Source: Bog-756 sp963776225
Lineage (GTDB): Bacteria > Actinomycetota > Acidimicrobiia > Acidimicrobiales > RAAP-2
NCBI GenBank assembly: GCA_963776225.1
Contig: CAVZLL010000003.1
Coordinates: 434,001 to 498,000 of the forward strand
DNA: 64,000 bases
Direction of reading: 5' to 3'
Position 1 is the stretch's first letter, and the number at the start of each line of letters is the position of its first letter. Positions 8,761 to 17,795 of the stretch are shown in pieces. The position numbers were made by a program, and so were the translations under genes. The notes beneath the pieces were generated by a model. That model saw only the letters and a program-made list of their open reading frames with translations, made no database searches and was not told where the DNA came from.

Positions 8761-9513
8761 GTGGCCTACTGGATCGTGAAGGCGCTGATCAGCCCCTTCC
8801 TCCACCTCTTCTGGCGGGTCAGGGTCGAGGGCCGGGAGCACGTCCCCGCCCGGGGACCCGCTGTGCTCGCCGCCAACCACCAGTCCTTCTGCGACTCCTT
8901 CTTCCTGCCCCTGGTGGTCCGGCGCCGGGTGACGTTCGTCGCCAAGGCCGAGTACTTCGACAGCTGGAAGACCGCTTGGTTCTTCCGGGCGGCCGGTCAG
9001 ATCCCGGTGAACCGGAGCGGGGGGGACGCCTCACAGCGGGCGCTCGACACGGCCACCGGGGTGCTCGAGGCCGGCGGGATCCTCGCCATCTACCCGGAGG
9101 GGACCCGCGCCCCCGACCTCCGCCTGCACCGGGGGAAGACCGGGGTGGCCCGGCTCAGCCTGGGCAGCGACGTCCCGGTCATCCCGGTCGGGATCGTCGG
9201 CACCCGTGCCGTCCAGCCTCCGGGCAGCATGATCATGCGGCCGTTCCGTACGGTCACCGTGCGGTTCGGCTCACCGGTCAGCTACCTGCACCAGGGGGCC
9301 CGGATCGTCACCGGCCGGAGCGCCGCGAACCGCACGGCACCGGGTGGCCGGGGAGGCGAGCCGGACGAACCGGCCGAGCTCCGGGCCCTGACCGACGCGC
9401 TGATGGCGGCGATCGCCGCGCTCTCCGGCCAGGAGTACGTGGACGACTATGCGAGCAGGACCCTCCGGCAGGTGGGGTCCCGGGATCCGGCCGGAGAGCA
9501 GGCGGCCGGCTGA
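8761..9513 (+). CDS. 1-acyl-sn-glycerol-3-phosphate acyltransferase family protein
   Basis: 250-residue PlsC-type acyltransferase. The catalytic H-x4-D motif reads NHQSFCD and the glycerophosphate-binding motif reads YPEGTRAPD. A hydrophobic N-terminal segment suggests membrane association. It probably transfers the second acyl chain to lysophosphatidic acid or a related acceptor. Start GTG 8761 follows a leaderless promoter. About 45 low-complexity residues at the C-terminus are outside the domain. Confidence 0.85.
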   Translation: MAYWIVKALISPFLHLFWRVRVEGREHVPARGPAVLAANHQSFCDSFFLPLVVRRRVTFVAKAEYFDSWKTAWFFRAAGQIPVNRSGGDASQRALDTATGVLEAGGILAIYPEGTRAPDLRLHRGKTGVARLSLGSDVPVIPVGIVGTRAVQPPGSMIMRPFRTVTVRFGSPVSYLHQGARIVTGRSAANRTAPGGRGGEPDEPAELRALTDALMAAIAALSGQEYVDDYASRTLRQVGSRDPAGEQAAG

Positions 9514-9594
9514 GCGGTCGGTTGCCCGTTCCCGGGGTCTCTGTCATGGCGCTGTTCGTAACCGGTTGGAAACCGAGCCGACACACTGGCCGTC

Positions 9595-9600
9595 TAGCCT
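9595..9600 (+). promoter_or_regulatory. -10 element TAGCCT, leaderless
   Basis: TAGCCT lies seven bases before GTG 9608. Confidence 0.5.
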
Positions 9601-9607
9601 TTTTCCT

Positions 9608-10273
9608 GTGCAGAACTACCTGATCCGGGTCCAGCTGCCCGACCGACCGGGTGCCCTCGGTTCGGTCGCCAGCCGGATCGGCTCGGTGGGCGGCGACGTG
9701 ATCTCGATCGACATCCTACAGCGCGACAACGGGGTGGTCGTGGACGAGCTCGGGGTCGGCCTGGACGGCGACCACCTGCTCGGGCTCCTCCGGGACGAGA
9801 TCCTCGAGGTCGACGGGGTGGTCATCGAGAGCACGCGCCCGATCGAGGGGCCCCTTCCCGACCGCCATTCGGAGCTGCTCGACATCGCGACGGATCTGTT
9901 CGTCCAGTCCTCTCCTGCCGCCCTCCTCGACCGGCTCGTGGAGCGGGTGTGCCGCAGCCTCGCCGCCGACTTCACCGCCGTGGTGGACGCGGACGCCACC
10001 CGGGTGGTGAGCTCGGCCGGGGAACCGCCCGACGACGATGAGCTGCGCAAATTGGTGCTGTGGGCGGTCTCGCCGCTCTCCCCGCCGGTGAGGGCCGACG
10101 CCTCGGGGTCCGATCCGGCCGACCGGAGTCCCGGGGTGGCCGCCGCGGAGATGGTCCGGGCCGGACTGGTGCTGGTCGTCGGCCGGGCGTCGCCGTTGTT
10201 CCGAGGGCGGGAGCGTCAGTGGATCGCCATCATGTGCGAGCTCGCCGATCTGGGCTGGCGCGAGCTGGCCTAG
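9608..10273 (+). CDS. ACT-domain protein
   Basis: 221 residues. The first 75 form an ACT domain (LIRVQLPDRPGALGSVASRI, then GGDVISIDI), the small-molecule-binding fold that usually senses amino acids. The rest resembles a degenerate GAF-like or otherwise unassigned alpha/beta region with no catalytic motif that I can see. Probably an amino-acid-responsive regulator. GTG 9608 is chosen because it begins exactly at the ACT domain and follows a leaderless promoter. Its end overlaps that of glpK on the other strand by four bases. Confidence 0.75.
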   Translation: MQNYLIRVQLPDRPGALGSVASRIGSVGGDVISIDILQRDNGVVVDELGVGLDGDHLLGLLRDEILEVDGVVIESTRPIEGPLPDRHSELLDIATDLFVQSSPAALLDRLVERVCRSLAADFTAVVDADATRVVSSAGEPPDDDELRKLVLWAVSPLSPPVRADASGSDPADRSPGVAAAEMVRAGLVLVVGRASPLFRGRERQWIAIMCELADLGWRELA

Positions 10274-11817
10274 TCGTCACCGTCCGACCACCCGCGCGAG
10301 CGCGCGACCGCCCGCTGCCACGCCTGGTGCGACGCCTCCACCGATTCTGCCGGCGCGGTCGGGGTGAACGCTGCCTCCTCGGTCCACAGCCCGGCCAGAT
10401 CGTCGAGCGAACCCCAGACCCCCTCGGCCAGGCCCGCCATGGTGGCCGCACCGATCGCGGTGCTCTCGACCGATCGGGGACGGAGCACCTCGAGCCGTGT
10501 CTGGTCGGCGAGGTGCTCGAGGAGCAGTGCCATCACGGCCGCGCCGCCGTCGACCCGTACCACCGAGGGACGGGTGCCCGTCGCTCCCATCGCATCGAGC
10601 ACGTCGCGCGCCTGGTAGCCGATCGAGTCGACCATCGCCCGGGCGAACTGGCCGCGCCCCGAACCCCGGCTCAGCCCGACGATGGTCCCCCGGGCGCTCG
10701 GGTCCCACTCCGGGCTGCCCAGGCCGGTGAAGGCGGGGACGATGACCACCCCGTCGCTCGAGTCGACCGAGCGGGCCAGGGGCTCGAGCTCCGCCGAGCC
10801 CCCGATGAGGCCGAGGCCGTCTCGCAGCCAGTGCACGCCGGCCCCCGCGACGAAGACCGAGCCCTCGACTGCGTACGCCAGCGGGCCGCCCGCGGTCCGC
10901 CCGCCGCCCCGGTCGGTGCCCAGATCCCAGGCGACGGTGGTGAGGAGGCCGTCGACCGGCTCTGGACAGGTGGCTCCGGAGTTCATCAGGATGAAGGTCC
11001 CGGTGCCGAAGGTCGCCTTGACCATCCCCGGGTCGAAGCACGCCTGACCGAAGAGGGCCGCGTGCTGGTCGCCGGCCATCGCGCCGACCGGCACCCCGGC
11101 GAGAGGGGAGGAGCCGGAGAACACCGCACCGCCGACCCGGCCGAACCGCCCGCACGACGGCCGCACCTCCGGCAGGGCCGACTTCGGGACGGAGAAGAGG
11201 TCGCAGAGCTCGTCGGACCAGCGCCGGTCCACGATGTCGAAGAGCATGGTCCGCGAGGCATTGGTCACGTCGGTGGCGAAGACAGCGCCGGCGGACCCCC
11301 CGGTCAGGTTCCAGAGCAGCCAGGCGTCGACCGTGCCCAGGGCCAGCCCGGGCCCGGTCTGCACACCGCCCGGACCGAGGAGCCACTGCATCTTCGTGGC
11401 GGAGAAGTAGGGGTCGAGCACCAGCCCGGTCCGGCTTCGGACCAGCCCGAGGTACCCGGCCTCGGCGAGGGCATGGCAGGCCGCCTCGGTCCGGCGGTCC
11501 TGCCAGACCACGGCCCGGTGCAGGGGGCGCCCGGTGGACCGGTCCCATGCCACGACCGTCTCACGCTGGTTGGCGATGCCGACGGCCTGCACCGATCGCC
11601 CGGTGCCGTCGAGGCGGCCGGCCACTTCGGCGAGGGTGGAGCGCACGGTCGACCAGATCTCCCCCGCGTCGTGCTCGACCCAACCGGGCCGGGGGAAGTG
11701 CTGGGTCAGCTCGCGGTAGGCGATGTCCAGCACCCGGGCCTGTTCGTCGACGACCAGTGCCCGTACCCCGGTGGTGCCGGCGTCGACGGCGATGGTGACG
11801 GGCAGGCGGGCGACCAC
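10270..11817 (-). CDS. glpK: Glycerol kinase
   Basis: ATP-dependent phosphorylation of glycerol to glycerol-3-phosphate; FGGY family, 515 residues, the usual length. The N-terminal phosphate-binding motif is AVDAGTTGVRALVVD. The glycerol-contact motif GDQHAALFGQACF and the adenosine-side motif ATFGTGTFILMNSG follow. The frame stays open to 11889, but GTG 11817 starts right before the first strand and lies seven bases after a TACAGT promoter element, so I chose it. No facilitator or glpD is adjacent. Confidence 0.93.
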   Translation of the reverse strand: MVARLPVTIAVDAGTTGVRALVVDEQARVLDIAYRELTQHFPRPGWVEHDAGEIWSTVRSTLAEVAGRLDGTGRSVQAVGIANQRETVVAWDRSTGRPLHRAVVWQDRRTEAACHALAEAGYLGLVRSRTGLVLDPYFSATKMQWLLGPGGVQTGPGLALGTVDAWLLWNLTGGSAGAVFATDVTNASRTMLFDIVDRRWSDELCDLFSVPKSALPEVRPSCGRFGRVGGAVFSGSSPLAGVPVGAMAGDQHAALFGQACFDPGMVKATFGTGTFILMNSGATCPEPVDGLLTTVAWDLGTDRGGGRTAGGPLAYAVEGSVFVAGAGVHWLRDGLGLIGGSAELEPLARSVDSSDGVVIVPAFTGLGSPEWDPSARGTIVGLSRGSGRGQFARAMVDSIGYQARDVLDAMGATGTRPSVVRVDGGAAVMALLLEHLADQTRLEVLRPRSVESTAIGAATMAGLAEGVWGSLDDLAGLWTEEAAFTPTAPAESVEASHQAWQRAVARSRGWSDGDD

Positions 11818-11824
11818 CGGGGGG

Positions 11825-11830
11825 ACTGTA
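11825..11830 (-). promoter_or_regulatory. -10 element TACAGT, leaderless (glpK)
   Basis: On the minus strand TACAGT is followed by seven bases and then GTG 11817. Confidence 0.5.
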
Positions 11831-11967
11831 GCGAGCGCCGGGGAGTCGGGCCCGGCCACGGAGCGCTGGCGGGCGCTCGCGCACAGCAATGATTTGCAAA
11901 CCTTCGCGAACGCCCTCCCAACTGGGGATTCCGGGTCGCCGAGGAGGGCGAATTCCCGCCCCGGCTG

Positions 11968-11997
11968 TTGACAGGGGTGTAGTTACACTGCTGTAAT
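11968..11997 (+). promoter_or_regulatory. nrdJ promoter (-35 TTGACA, -10 TGTAAT)
   Basis: TTGACA (11968-11973) is a perfect -35 and TGTAAT (11992-11997) a five-of-six -10, with an 18-base spacer. Within the spacer lies the palindrome GTGTA-GT-TACAC (11977-11988), a possible operator. Transcription would start near 12004, leaving a leader of about 240 bases before nrdJ. Confidence 0.65.
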
Positions 11998-12001
11998 AAC
12001 C

Positions 12002-12047
12002 CCACTATCTCGTGCCTCGGGGGAGGGTCCACCACAATATATTGTGT
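12002..12047 (+). promoter_or_regulatory. NrdR box pair upstream of nrdJ
   Basis: 12032-12047 reads CCACAATATATTGTGT and matches the known NrdR consensus ACAC(T/A)ATATAT(T/A)GTGT almost fully. A weaker copy (CCACTATCTCGTGCCT, 12002-12017) agrees at about 10 of 16 positions and lies 30 bases upstream, near the three helical turns seen between paired NrdR boxes. NrdR represses ribonucleotide reductase genes when deoxynucleotides are plentiful. The position just after the predicted start site suits repression. Confidence 0.7.
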
Positions 12048-12197
12048 CTAGGATCCTGGCAGCAGGCCACGGTGGGGAAGGCAGCGGGCGCCCCGGCGAT
12101 CTGCGGGCGAGAGACGAACGGGACAGACGAATCCCCCCCGGCATCCCCCCGGTGGGAGCAGCACCCGCAGAAAGACCGCACCGCCGAGTGCGGCGTC

Positions 12198-12226
12198 GAT
12201 GAGAGCAGCGCCGACGAGAGCAGCGC
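12198..12226 (+). repeat. Short direct repeat in nrdJ leader
   Basis: GATGAGAGCAGCGC (12198-12211) and GACGAGAGCAGCGC (12213-12226) are two near-identical 14-base copies with a 15-base period, just before the ribosome binding site. Function unknown. Confidence 0.6.
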
Positions 12227-12243
12227 AGAGAGAAAGAGGTCCC

Positions 12244-15126
12244 ATGGCCATCGCACCCCAGCGAGTCGACATCGGCATCCGCCGTCACTTCACCACGCCG
12301 GACACCCACCCCTACGACCGGGTCGCCTGGGAACGGCGGGACGCCAGGATCACCCACTTCCGTGACGGCACGGTGGCCTTCGAGCAGCGGGGGGTCGAGG
12401 TGCCCGCGTCGTGGAGCCTCAACGCCACCAACATCCTCGCCCAGAAGTACTTCCGGGGGACGCCGGGAACCCAGGAGCGGGAGTCGTCGCTGCGGCAGGT
12501 GGCCGACCGGGTGGTCGACACGGTGACCGCCTGGGGGTCCAAGGACGGGTACTTCGCCGACGAGGAGGAGGCCGAGACCTTCCGGGCCGAGCTCAAGCAC
12601 CTGATCGTCCACCAGATGGCGGCCTTCAATTCGCCGGTCTGGTTCAACATCGGCGTGGCCGGCGTCCCCCAGCAGGGCTCGGCCTGCTTCATCCTCTCGG
12701 TCGACGACACCATGGACTCGATCCTCAACTGGTACACCGAGGAGGGCGTGATCTTCAAGGGCGGCTCGGGCGCCGGGGTCAACCTCTCGCGCATCCGCTC
12801 CTCGCACGAGCTCCTGAAGGGCGGCGGGACGGCCTCGGGTCCGGTCAGCTTCATGCGCGGCGCGGACGCCTCGGCGGGGACGATCAAGTCCGGGGGCAAG
12901 ACCCGCCGTGCGGCCAAGATGGTCATCCTCGACGCCGACCATCCCGACATCGAGGACTTCGTCTGGTGCAAGGCGATCGAGGAGCGCAAGGCCCGGGTCC
13001 TGCGCGACGCCGGCTTCGACATGGATCTCGACGGCAAGGACTCGATCAGCCTGCAGTACCAGAACGCGAACAACTCGGTGCGGGTCACCGACGATTTCAT
13101 GCAGGCGGTCGTCGAGGGGCGCGACTGGGAACTGACCGCACGAGGGGACGGATCGGTCATCCGGTCGGTTCCCGCCCGCGACCTCTTCCGTCAGTTCGCG
13201 CAGGCGGCCTGGGAGTGTGCGGATCCCGGAATGCAGTTCGACACCACCATCAACCGCTGGCACACCGCCTCCAACACCGGCCGGATCAACGGCTCCAACC
13301 CCTGCTCCGAGTACATGCACATCGACAACTCGGCCTGCAACCTGGCCAGCCTCAACCTGATGCGGTTCCTGCTCCCGGACTCGTCGTTCGACGTCGAGGG
13401 GTTCCGGTCGGCGGTCGAGGTCGTCTTCACCGCCCAGGAGATCATCGTCGGCAACGCCGACTACCCGACCGACAAGATCGCCGAGAACTCGCGCCGCTTC
13501 CGCCAGCTGGGCATCGGCTACGCCAACATCGGCGCCCTGCTCATGGCCCAGGGCCTTCCCTACGACTCCGACCAGGGCCGGGCGTGGGCCGCCGCGATCA
13601 CCGCCCTGATGACCGGGCACGCCTACGCGACCTCGGCGAGGACCGCCGCGCGGATGGGACCGTTCGCCGGGTTCCACGAGAACGCCGAGCCGATGATCGA
13701 CGTGCTGCGCATGCACCGGGACGCCGTCGCGAGCATCGACGAGGAGCAGGTGCCGACCGAGCTGCTCTCGGCGGCGCAGGAGTCCTGGGAGCTGGCCGTC
13801 GAGCTCGGCGAGCAGCACGGGGTGCGCAACTCCCAGGCCAGCGTGCTGGCCCCGACCGGGACCATCGGACTGCTCATGGACTGCGACACGACCGGGGTCG
13901 AGCCGGATCTGGGCCTGGTCAAGACCAAGAAACTGGTCGGCGGCGGGACCATGTCGATCGTCAACCAGACGGTGCCCCGCGCGCTCGCCAGGCTGGGCTA
14001 CCTGCCCGACGAGGTCGACGCGATCATCGCCTACATCGACGAGCACAAGACCATCGTCGGGGCACCGCACCTCCGGCCCGGGGACCTCGCGGTCTTCGCC
14101 TGCTCGATGGGGGACAACACCATCCACTACCTCGGCCATGTGCGGATGATGGGTGCCGTCCAGCCGTTCATCTCGGGGGCCATCTCGAAGACGGTCAACC
14201 TGCCGGAGGACGTCACGGTGGAGGACGTCGAGCAGCTCCACGTCGACGCGTGGCGGATGGGGATCAAGGCGGTCGCCGTCTACCGCGACAACTGCAAGGT
14301 CGCCCAGCCCCTCTCCACGACCACCAAGGAGGACGCCGGGTCCGGTGCCGATGCTCCCCCCGGATCCGAGGCCGAGGCCCACGCGAGGGAGCTCAGCGCA
14401 CGGATCGCCGAGCTCGAGGCAGCGCTCGTCCACGAGCAGGCACGGGCGTCGGACACCGTGCTGGTCGGCGCGGTGCGCGAGCGCCTGCCCCGCCGTCGCG
14501 CGTCGTCGACGTTCGCCTTCCGGGTGGCCGACTGCGAGGGGTACGTGACGGTCGGCGAGTACGAGGACGGCCGTCCGGGTGAGGTCTTCATGAAGGTGTC
14601 CAAGCAGGGCTCGACCCTCGCCGGCATCATGGACGCCTTCTCCATCTCGGTCAGCCTCGGGCTCCAGCACGGGGTGCCGCTGGCCACCTACGTGCGCAAG
14701 TACACCAACATGCGCTTCGAGCCGGCGGGCATCACCGACGACCCGGACCTGCGCATCGCGACCAGCCTGGTCGACTACATCTTCCGCCGGCTGGCCGTGG
14801 ACTACCTGCCGATGGAGGAGCGGGCCGAGCTCGGCGTGCTCTCCACCTCGGAGCGGTTGCAGCCCACCCTGCCCGGTGTCGAGGAGATCGCCACCCCCTC
14901 GCCCGGCATCGTCGAGTCCGACGCGGTCGACCCGGTGATCGCCACCGTGGTCGAGGGGAGCGCGCCTGCCCGGAGCGGCCCGGGTGAGGTGTCCCCGGTG
15001 GACCGTCCGGAGGCCCGCCACGAGCCGCGGGACGCCCCCTACTGCTACCAGTGCGGCAACGCCATGCAGCGGGCCGGGTCCTGCTATGTGTGCGCGAGCT
15101 GCGGGACGACCAGCGGGTGCTCGTGA
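12244..15126 (+). CDS. nrdJ: Adenosylcobalamin-dependent (class II) ribonucleoside-diphosphate reductase
   Basis: 960-residue enzyme that makes deoxyribonucleotides using coenzyme B12, so it works with or without oxygen. The active-site motif NPCSE (352-356) is followed by the conserved SACNLASLNL segment, and PTGTIGLLMDCDTTGVEPD is a family motif. The C-terminal tail carries two CxxC pairs (YQCGN and CASCG) and ends in SGCS, which shuttles electrons from thioredoxin. AAAGAGG ends three bases before ATG 12244. Upstream lie a strong promoter and NrdR boxes. It is a single-gene unit. Confidence 0.95.
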   Translation: MAIAPQRVDIGIRRHFTTPDTHPYDRVAWERRDARITHFRDGTVAFEQRGVEVPASWSLNATNILAQKYFRGTPGTQERESSLRQVADRVVDTVTAWGSKDGYFADEEEAETFRAELKHLIVHQMAAFNSPVWFNIGVAGVPQQGSACFILSVDDTMDSILNWYTEEGVIFKGGSGAGVNLSRIRSSHELLKGGGTASGPVSFMRGADASAGTIKSGGKTRRAAKMVILDADHPDIEDFVWCKAIEERKARVLRDAGFDMDLDGKDSISLQYQNANNSVRVTDDFMQAVVEGRDWELTARGDGSVIRSVPARDLFRQFAQAAWECADPGMQFDTTINRWHTASNTGRINGSNPCSEYMHIDNSACNLASLNLMRFLLPDSSFDVEGFRSAVEVVFTAQEIIVGNADYPTDKIAENSRRFRQLGIGYANIGALLMAQGLPYDSDQGRAWAAAITALMTGHAYATSARTAARMGPFAGFHENAEPMIDVLRMHRDAVASIDEEQVPTELLSAAQESWELAVELGEQHGVRNSQASVLAPTGTIGLLMDCDTTGVEPDLGLVKTKKLVGGGTMSIVNQTVPRALARLGYLPDEVDAIIAYIDEHKTIVGAPHLRPGDLAVFACSMGDNTIHYLGHVRMMGAVQPFISGAISKTVNLPEDVTVEDVEQLHVDAWRMGIKAVAVYRDNCKVAQPLSTTTKEDAGSGADAPPGSEAEAHARELSARIAELEAALVHEQARASDTVLVGAVRERLPRRRASSTFAFRVADCEGYVTVGEYEDGRPGEVFMKVSKQGSTLAGIMDAFSISVSLGLQHGVPLATYVRKYTNMRFEPAGITDDPDLRIATSLVDYIFRRLAVDYLPMEERAELGVLSTSERLQPTLPGVEEIATPSPGIVESDAVDPVIATVVEGSAPARSGPGEVSPVDRPEARHEPRDAPYCYQCGNAMQRAGSCYVCASCGTTSGCS

Positions 15127-15133
15127 TCCGTCG

Positions 15134-16429
15134 TCAGGGTGCCCGGTAGTAGGTCCCGTCACAGCGGAACCCCATGGTGGAACCGCTCACCGGGGGATCG
15201 TCGAGCCGTTGGAACGTGCCGTTGCTGATCCGGCCGAGCAGGTAACAGGTGATCGGTACCTTGTCTGCCGGGTTGCTGACCGGCAGGAGGCTCCCACTGT
15301 CGAACGCAGTGATCTTCCGCAGTGCCTGCAGGAGCGAGCCCCGGCTCGGATCGGTCCCGGCGTTGCGCAGCGCGTCGACGAACAGTTGGCCGCACAGCCA
15401 CCCGATGAGGGTGAAGAAGTCGGGCGAGAACCCCGGTGAGACCTCGTGGACCCAGGTGTCGAACGTGGTGATCGCGGGGAGCTGTGCCGCGTCCTCGCCG
15501 AGGTAGAGCGAGGACGCCTGCTCGAGGTAGGAGCCGTTGACGGCACGGGGTCCGCCCGCGTTGGCGATGAGCTGCGTGCTGTAGGCCGGGGCGCCGAGCA
15601 CCACCACAGGGTGGAAGTTCTGCTGGTCGAGATCCCGGAAGATGGCGGACGCGTAGTTCTGCGGCTCCTGCTCGAGGAAGAGGATCTGCACCCCGGCGTC
15701 CTTCATGGCCACCACCTGCGCGGTGAAGTCGGTGGTCGTGGCCGGCAGCGCCGGGTCGTAGAGGACCGTGTAGCCCAGGTGCTGCATGGCCTTCTTCTCG
15801 CTGCCCCAGGCCAACTCCGTCGACGGCAGGTCGGCGATGATCGTGGCCGTGTGGGGGATCTTCGTCGGGTACTCCTGCTTGAAGTAGAGGAGCGGGCCGG
15901 TGGGCCATCCGTTGGAGGCCGGAGCCGGGCTGAAGTTGTTCGGCAGCTTCTGTGTCGCCGGGTCGAGCGTGGCCGTGACGTCGGGGAATCCGGGATCGGC
16001 TGCGATCAGCGGCTCGCTGAAGCTGTCCTCGAGCGAGAACCCGCCCACGCTGGCGAAGTCGGTCTGGACAACGCTCTGGACCTCCTGCTTGTTGAGCGCT
16101 CCCTGGAATCCGTCGTCGGCGCTCGACACCACGATCCTGCGGCCGTTGACACCGCCCTGTGCGTTCACCGAGGCGGCGTAGGCCTCGGTGCCCACCAGAC
16201 CGCCGGTGAACAGGTCGGCCACCAGGGTCGACACGTTGCCGATCGTCACCGACGTCGGGGTCACCCCGGTATGGTCCCGGAAGGCGGACGCCGGGATCGG
16301 CGGTGTCGACGTGCTCCCCGTGGTGCCGGGCGTCGAGCTGGTCGAGGAACAGGCGGTCAGTTGCCCGGCCACCAGTACCAGACAGACGGCGAACGCCGAG
16401 AGGGGGACCTTCCGGATCCGAACGATCAA
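15134..16429 (-). CDS. Branched-chain-type ABC transporter substrate-binding lipoprotein
   Basis: Periplasmic-binding-fold type I (LivJ-like) receptor, about 431 residues. The signal peptide ends in the lipobox LTAC, so C27 would be lipid-anchored outside the membrane, followed by a Ser/Thr linker. The mature domain starts with VTPTSVTIGNVSTL and contains the typical NAQGGVNGRRI strand-helix. I chose TTG 16429 because GAGAGGA lies six bases upstream and it avoids overlap with the cupin gene; ATG 16483 is the longer alternative. No permease or ATPase genes are adjacent. The ligand is unknown. Confidence 0.8.
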   Translation of the reverse strand: MIVRIRKVPLSAFAVCLVLVAGQLTACSSTSSTPGTTGSTSTPPIPASAFRDHTGVTPTSVTIGNVSTLVADLFTGGLVGTEAYAASVNAQGGVNGRRIVVSSADDGFQGALNKQEVQSVVQTDFASVGGFSLEDSFSEPLIAADPGFPDVTATLDPATQKLPNNFSPAPASNGWPTGPLLYFKQEYPTKIPHTATIIADLPSTELAWGSEKKAMQHLGYTVLYDPALPATTTDFTAQVVAMKDAGVQILFLEQEPQNYASAIFRDLDQQNFHPVVVLGAPAYSTQLIANAGGPRAVNGSYLEQASSLYLGEDAAQLPAITTFDTWVHEVSPGFSPDFFTLIGWLCGQLFVDALRNAGTDPSRGSLLQALRKITAFDSGSLLPVSNPADKVPITCYLLGRISNGTFQRLDDPPVSGSTMGFRCDGTYYRAP

Positions 16430-16457
16430 TTGCCGTCCTCTCGTGTGAGCCCGTCGG

Positions 16458-17000
16458 TCAGTCGACCGTGTCGTGGTCGGCACCGATGAGTGCGATCGCG
16501 ATCACTGCGGGGACGTCGCCGGCGTTGCTCCAGCGGTGTCGCGTCCCGTTCTGGACGTAGGTGTCGCCCGGCCGGAGGGTGACCTTCGCTCCGTCGTCGA
16601 GCTCGAGAACCGCCTCGCCGCTCAGGACCACGCCGAAGTCGACGGTCGCGGTGGTGTGCATCCCAGGGTCGTCGGGCTCGGCGTATTCGGCCAATCCCGG
16701 GAGCTTCTGCTCGAGCTCGGTGATCGCGGTGTTGACATCGAGGTCGGTGGGGAATCCGGTGGCCAAGTCGGGGGGGATGGTGAAGAAGCCGACCCGGAAG
16801 CCGTCGCGCGGTGGGAAGTAGCGCATCGCTTCCGGTGGCGTCCCGTCGCCGGGCAACCTGACCGTCTGATCGGCCCCCCACAGCGTGTGGAACTCGAAGC
16901 CGGGCATGAGCTCCAGCGTGATCGGCGGCACCTTCTCGTCGCTCACGAACACCGCGTTCCCGCGCCCGTCGTGGCCGGTGACGACCCGTCGGATGTCCAT
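16458..17000 (-). CDS. Cupin-domain protein
   Basis: 180 residues. The C-terminal part is a cupin barrel: GMHTTATVDFGVVLSGEAV, then LRPGDTYVQNGTRHRW, giving two His and a Glu-poor variant of the metal site. The N-terminal 90 residues are unassigned. Such proteins act as small dioxygenases, isomerases or ligand binders. ATG 17000 is preceded by GGAGGCGAG, which rules against the longer frame from 17099. It lies 28 bases upstream of the substrate-binding lipoprotein on the same strand, so the pair may be one transcript. Confidence 0.8.
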   Translation of the reverse strand: MDIRRVVTGHDGRGNAVFVSDEKVPPITLELMPGFEFHTLWGADQTVRLPGDGTPPEAMRYFPPRDGFRVGFFTIPPDLATGFPTDLDVNTAITELEQKLPGLAEYAEPDDPGMHTTATVDFGVVLSGEAVLELDDGAKVTLRPGDTYVQNGTRHRWSNAGDVPAVIAIALIGADHDTVD

Positions 17001-17163
17001 CTCGCCTCCTCCTGCCGGCCGCGGGCCCCGATGGCCACCACCCGACCGTGCGTCCGAGAACCGTAGGCCGTCGGTCGGCCCCGCGCTGGGCCGACGCACC
17101 CGAGCGCGGAGGGCATCTCCGTCGGCCCGATCACCGGCTGTTCCCGAGGGTGGCGCGGCTGTC

Positions 17164-17206
17164 TAACCTCGGCGGGGTGACGCCGGCCCGCCCCGACCAT
17201 GGTTGA
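17164..17206 (+). promoter_or_regulatory. Leaderless promoter and 9-codon upstream ORF
   Basis: TAACCT (17164-17169) lies seven bases before GTG 17177. This GTG opens a 9-codon frame (MTPARPDHG) that stops at 17204-17206, overlapping ATG 17199 of the next gene. Ribosomes finishing it could restart on the main gene. Confidence 0.4.
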
Positions 17207-17720
17207 CGCGCCGGCGGACGACCGGGAGGCACCCGAGCACCCCGGGACCGTCCACTGGCTGGCCGACTACGTCTACGGAACCATCGCCACGCTGGTGGCG
17301 GTCGCCGGCCTGACCTTCGAGTCGCACCCCGGAGAGCTCACGACCGCAGGCGTGGTCATCGTCGGTGCGGTGGCCATCTGGTTCGCCCACACCCTCTCCC
17401 GCCTGGTGACCAAGCGGTCGTGGAAGCACCTCGAGGTCCACCGCTCGGACGTGCTGGGCGAGCTGCGGGGGTCCTGGTCGATCGTGACGGCGGCCATCCC
17501 CGCCACCCTGGTCTTCGTGCTCGCCGGCGCGCACGTGTGGTCGATCCGGGCGGCGTTCGCGATCGCCGAGGGGATCGGCGTGCTCGCCCTCGCGGTGGTC
17601 GGGATCGGAACGGTGGGGGGCCGCGAGCGGTCCCTCTTGCGCCGCATCGGCTACGTGCTCGGACTGGTCGGGGTCGGCGCGCTCATCGTCGCGCTCGAGG
17701 CCGGCGTCCACCTGCTCTGA
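17199..17720 (+). CDS. Membrane protein of unknown function, four predicted helices
   Basis: 173 residues. After a polar 20-residue start come four or five hydrophobic segments (about 25-42, 49-67, 93-110, 118-138 and 149-170). A basic loop after helix two (LVTKRSWKHLE) suggests a cytosolic side. No catalytic motif and no family that I recognise beyond small actinobacterial membrane proteins. It may be translationally coupled to the short frame in front. Confidence 0.7.
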   Translation: MVDAPADDREAPEHPGTVHWLADYVYGTIATLVAVAGLTFESHPGELTTAGVVIVGAVAIWFAHTLSRLVTKRSWKHLEVHRSDVLGELRGSWSIVTAAIPATLVFVLAGAHVWSIRAAFAIAEGIGVLALAVVGIGTVGGRERSLLRRIGYVLGLVGVGALIVALEAGVHLL

Positions 17721-17795
17721 TCCGAGAGGCCGCTCTCTTCGGGCGACGAGTAGAGTGGTGGGACCGCGCAGGCGACGTGCGGACGGAGGTGGACG

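Noticed and set aside
12048..12240. Cobalamin riboswitch before nrdJ
   Set aside because: No B12-box core or conserved flanking elements could be found in the leader; the NrdR box explains regulation better.
11983..15162. 1059-codon minus-strand open frame
   Set aside because: Shadow of nrdJ on the other strand, caused by high GC; no recognisable protein.
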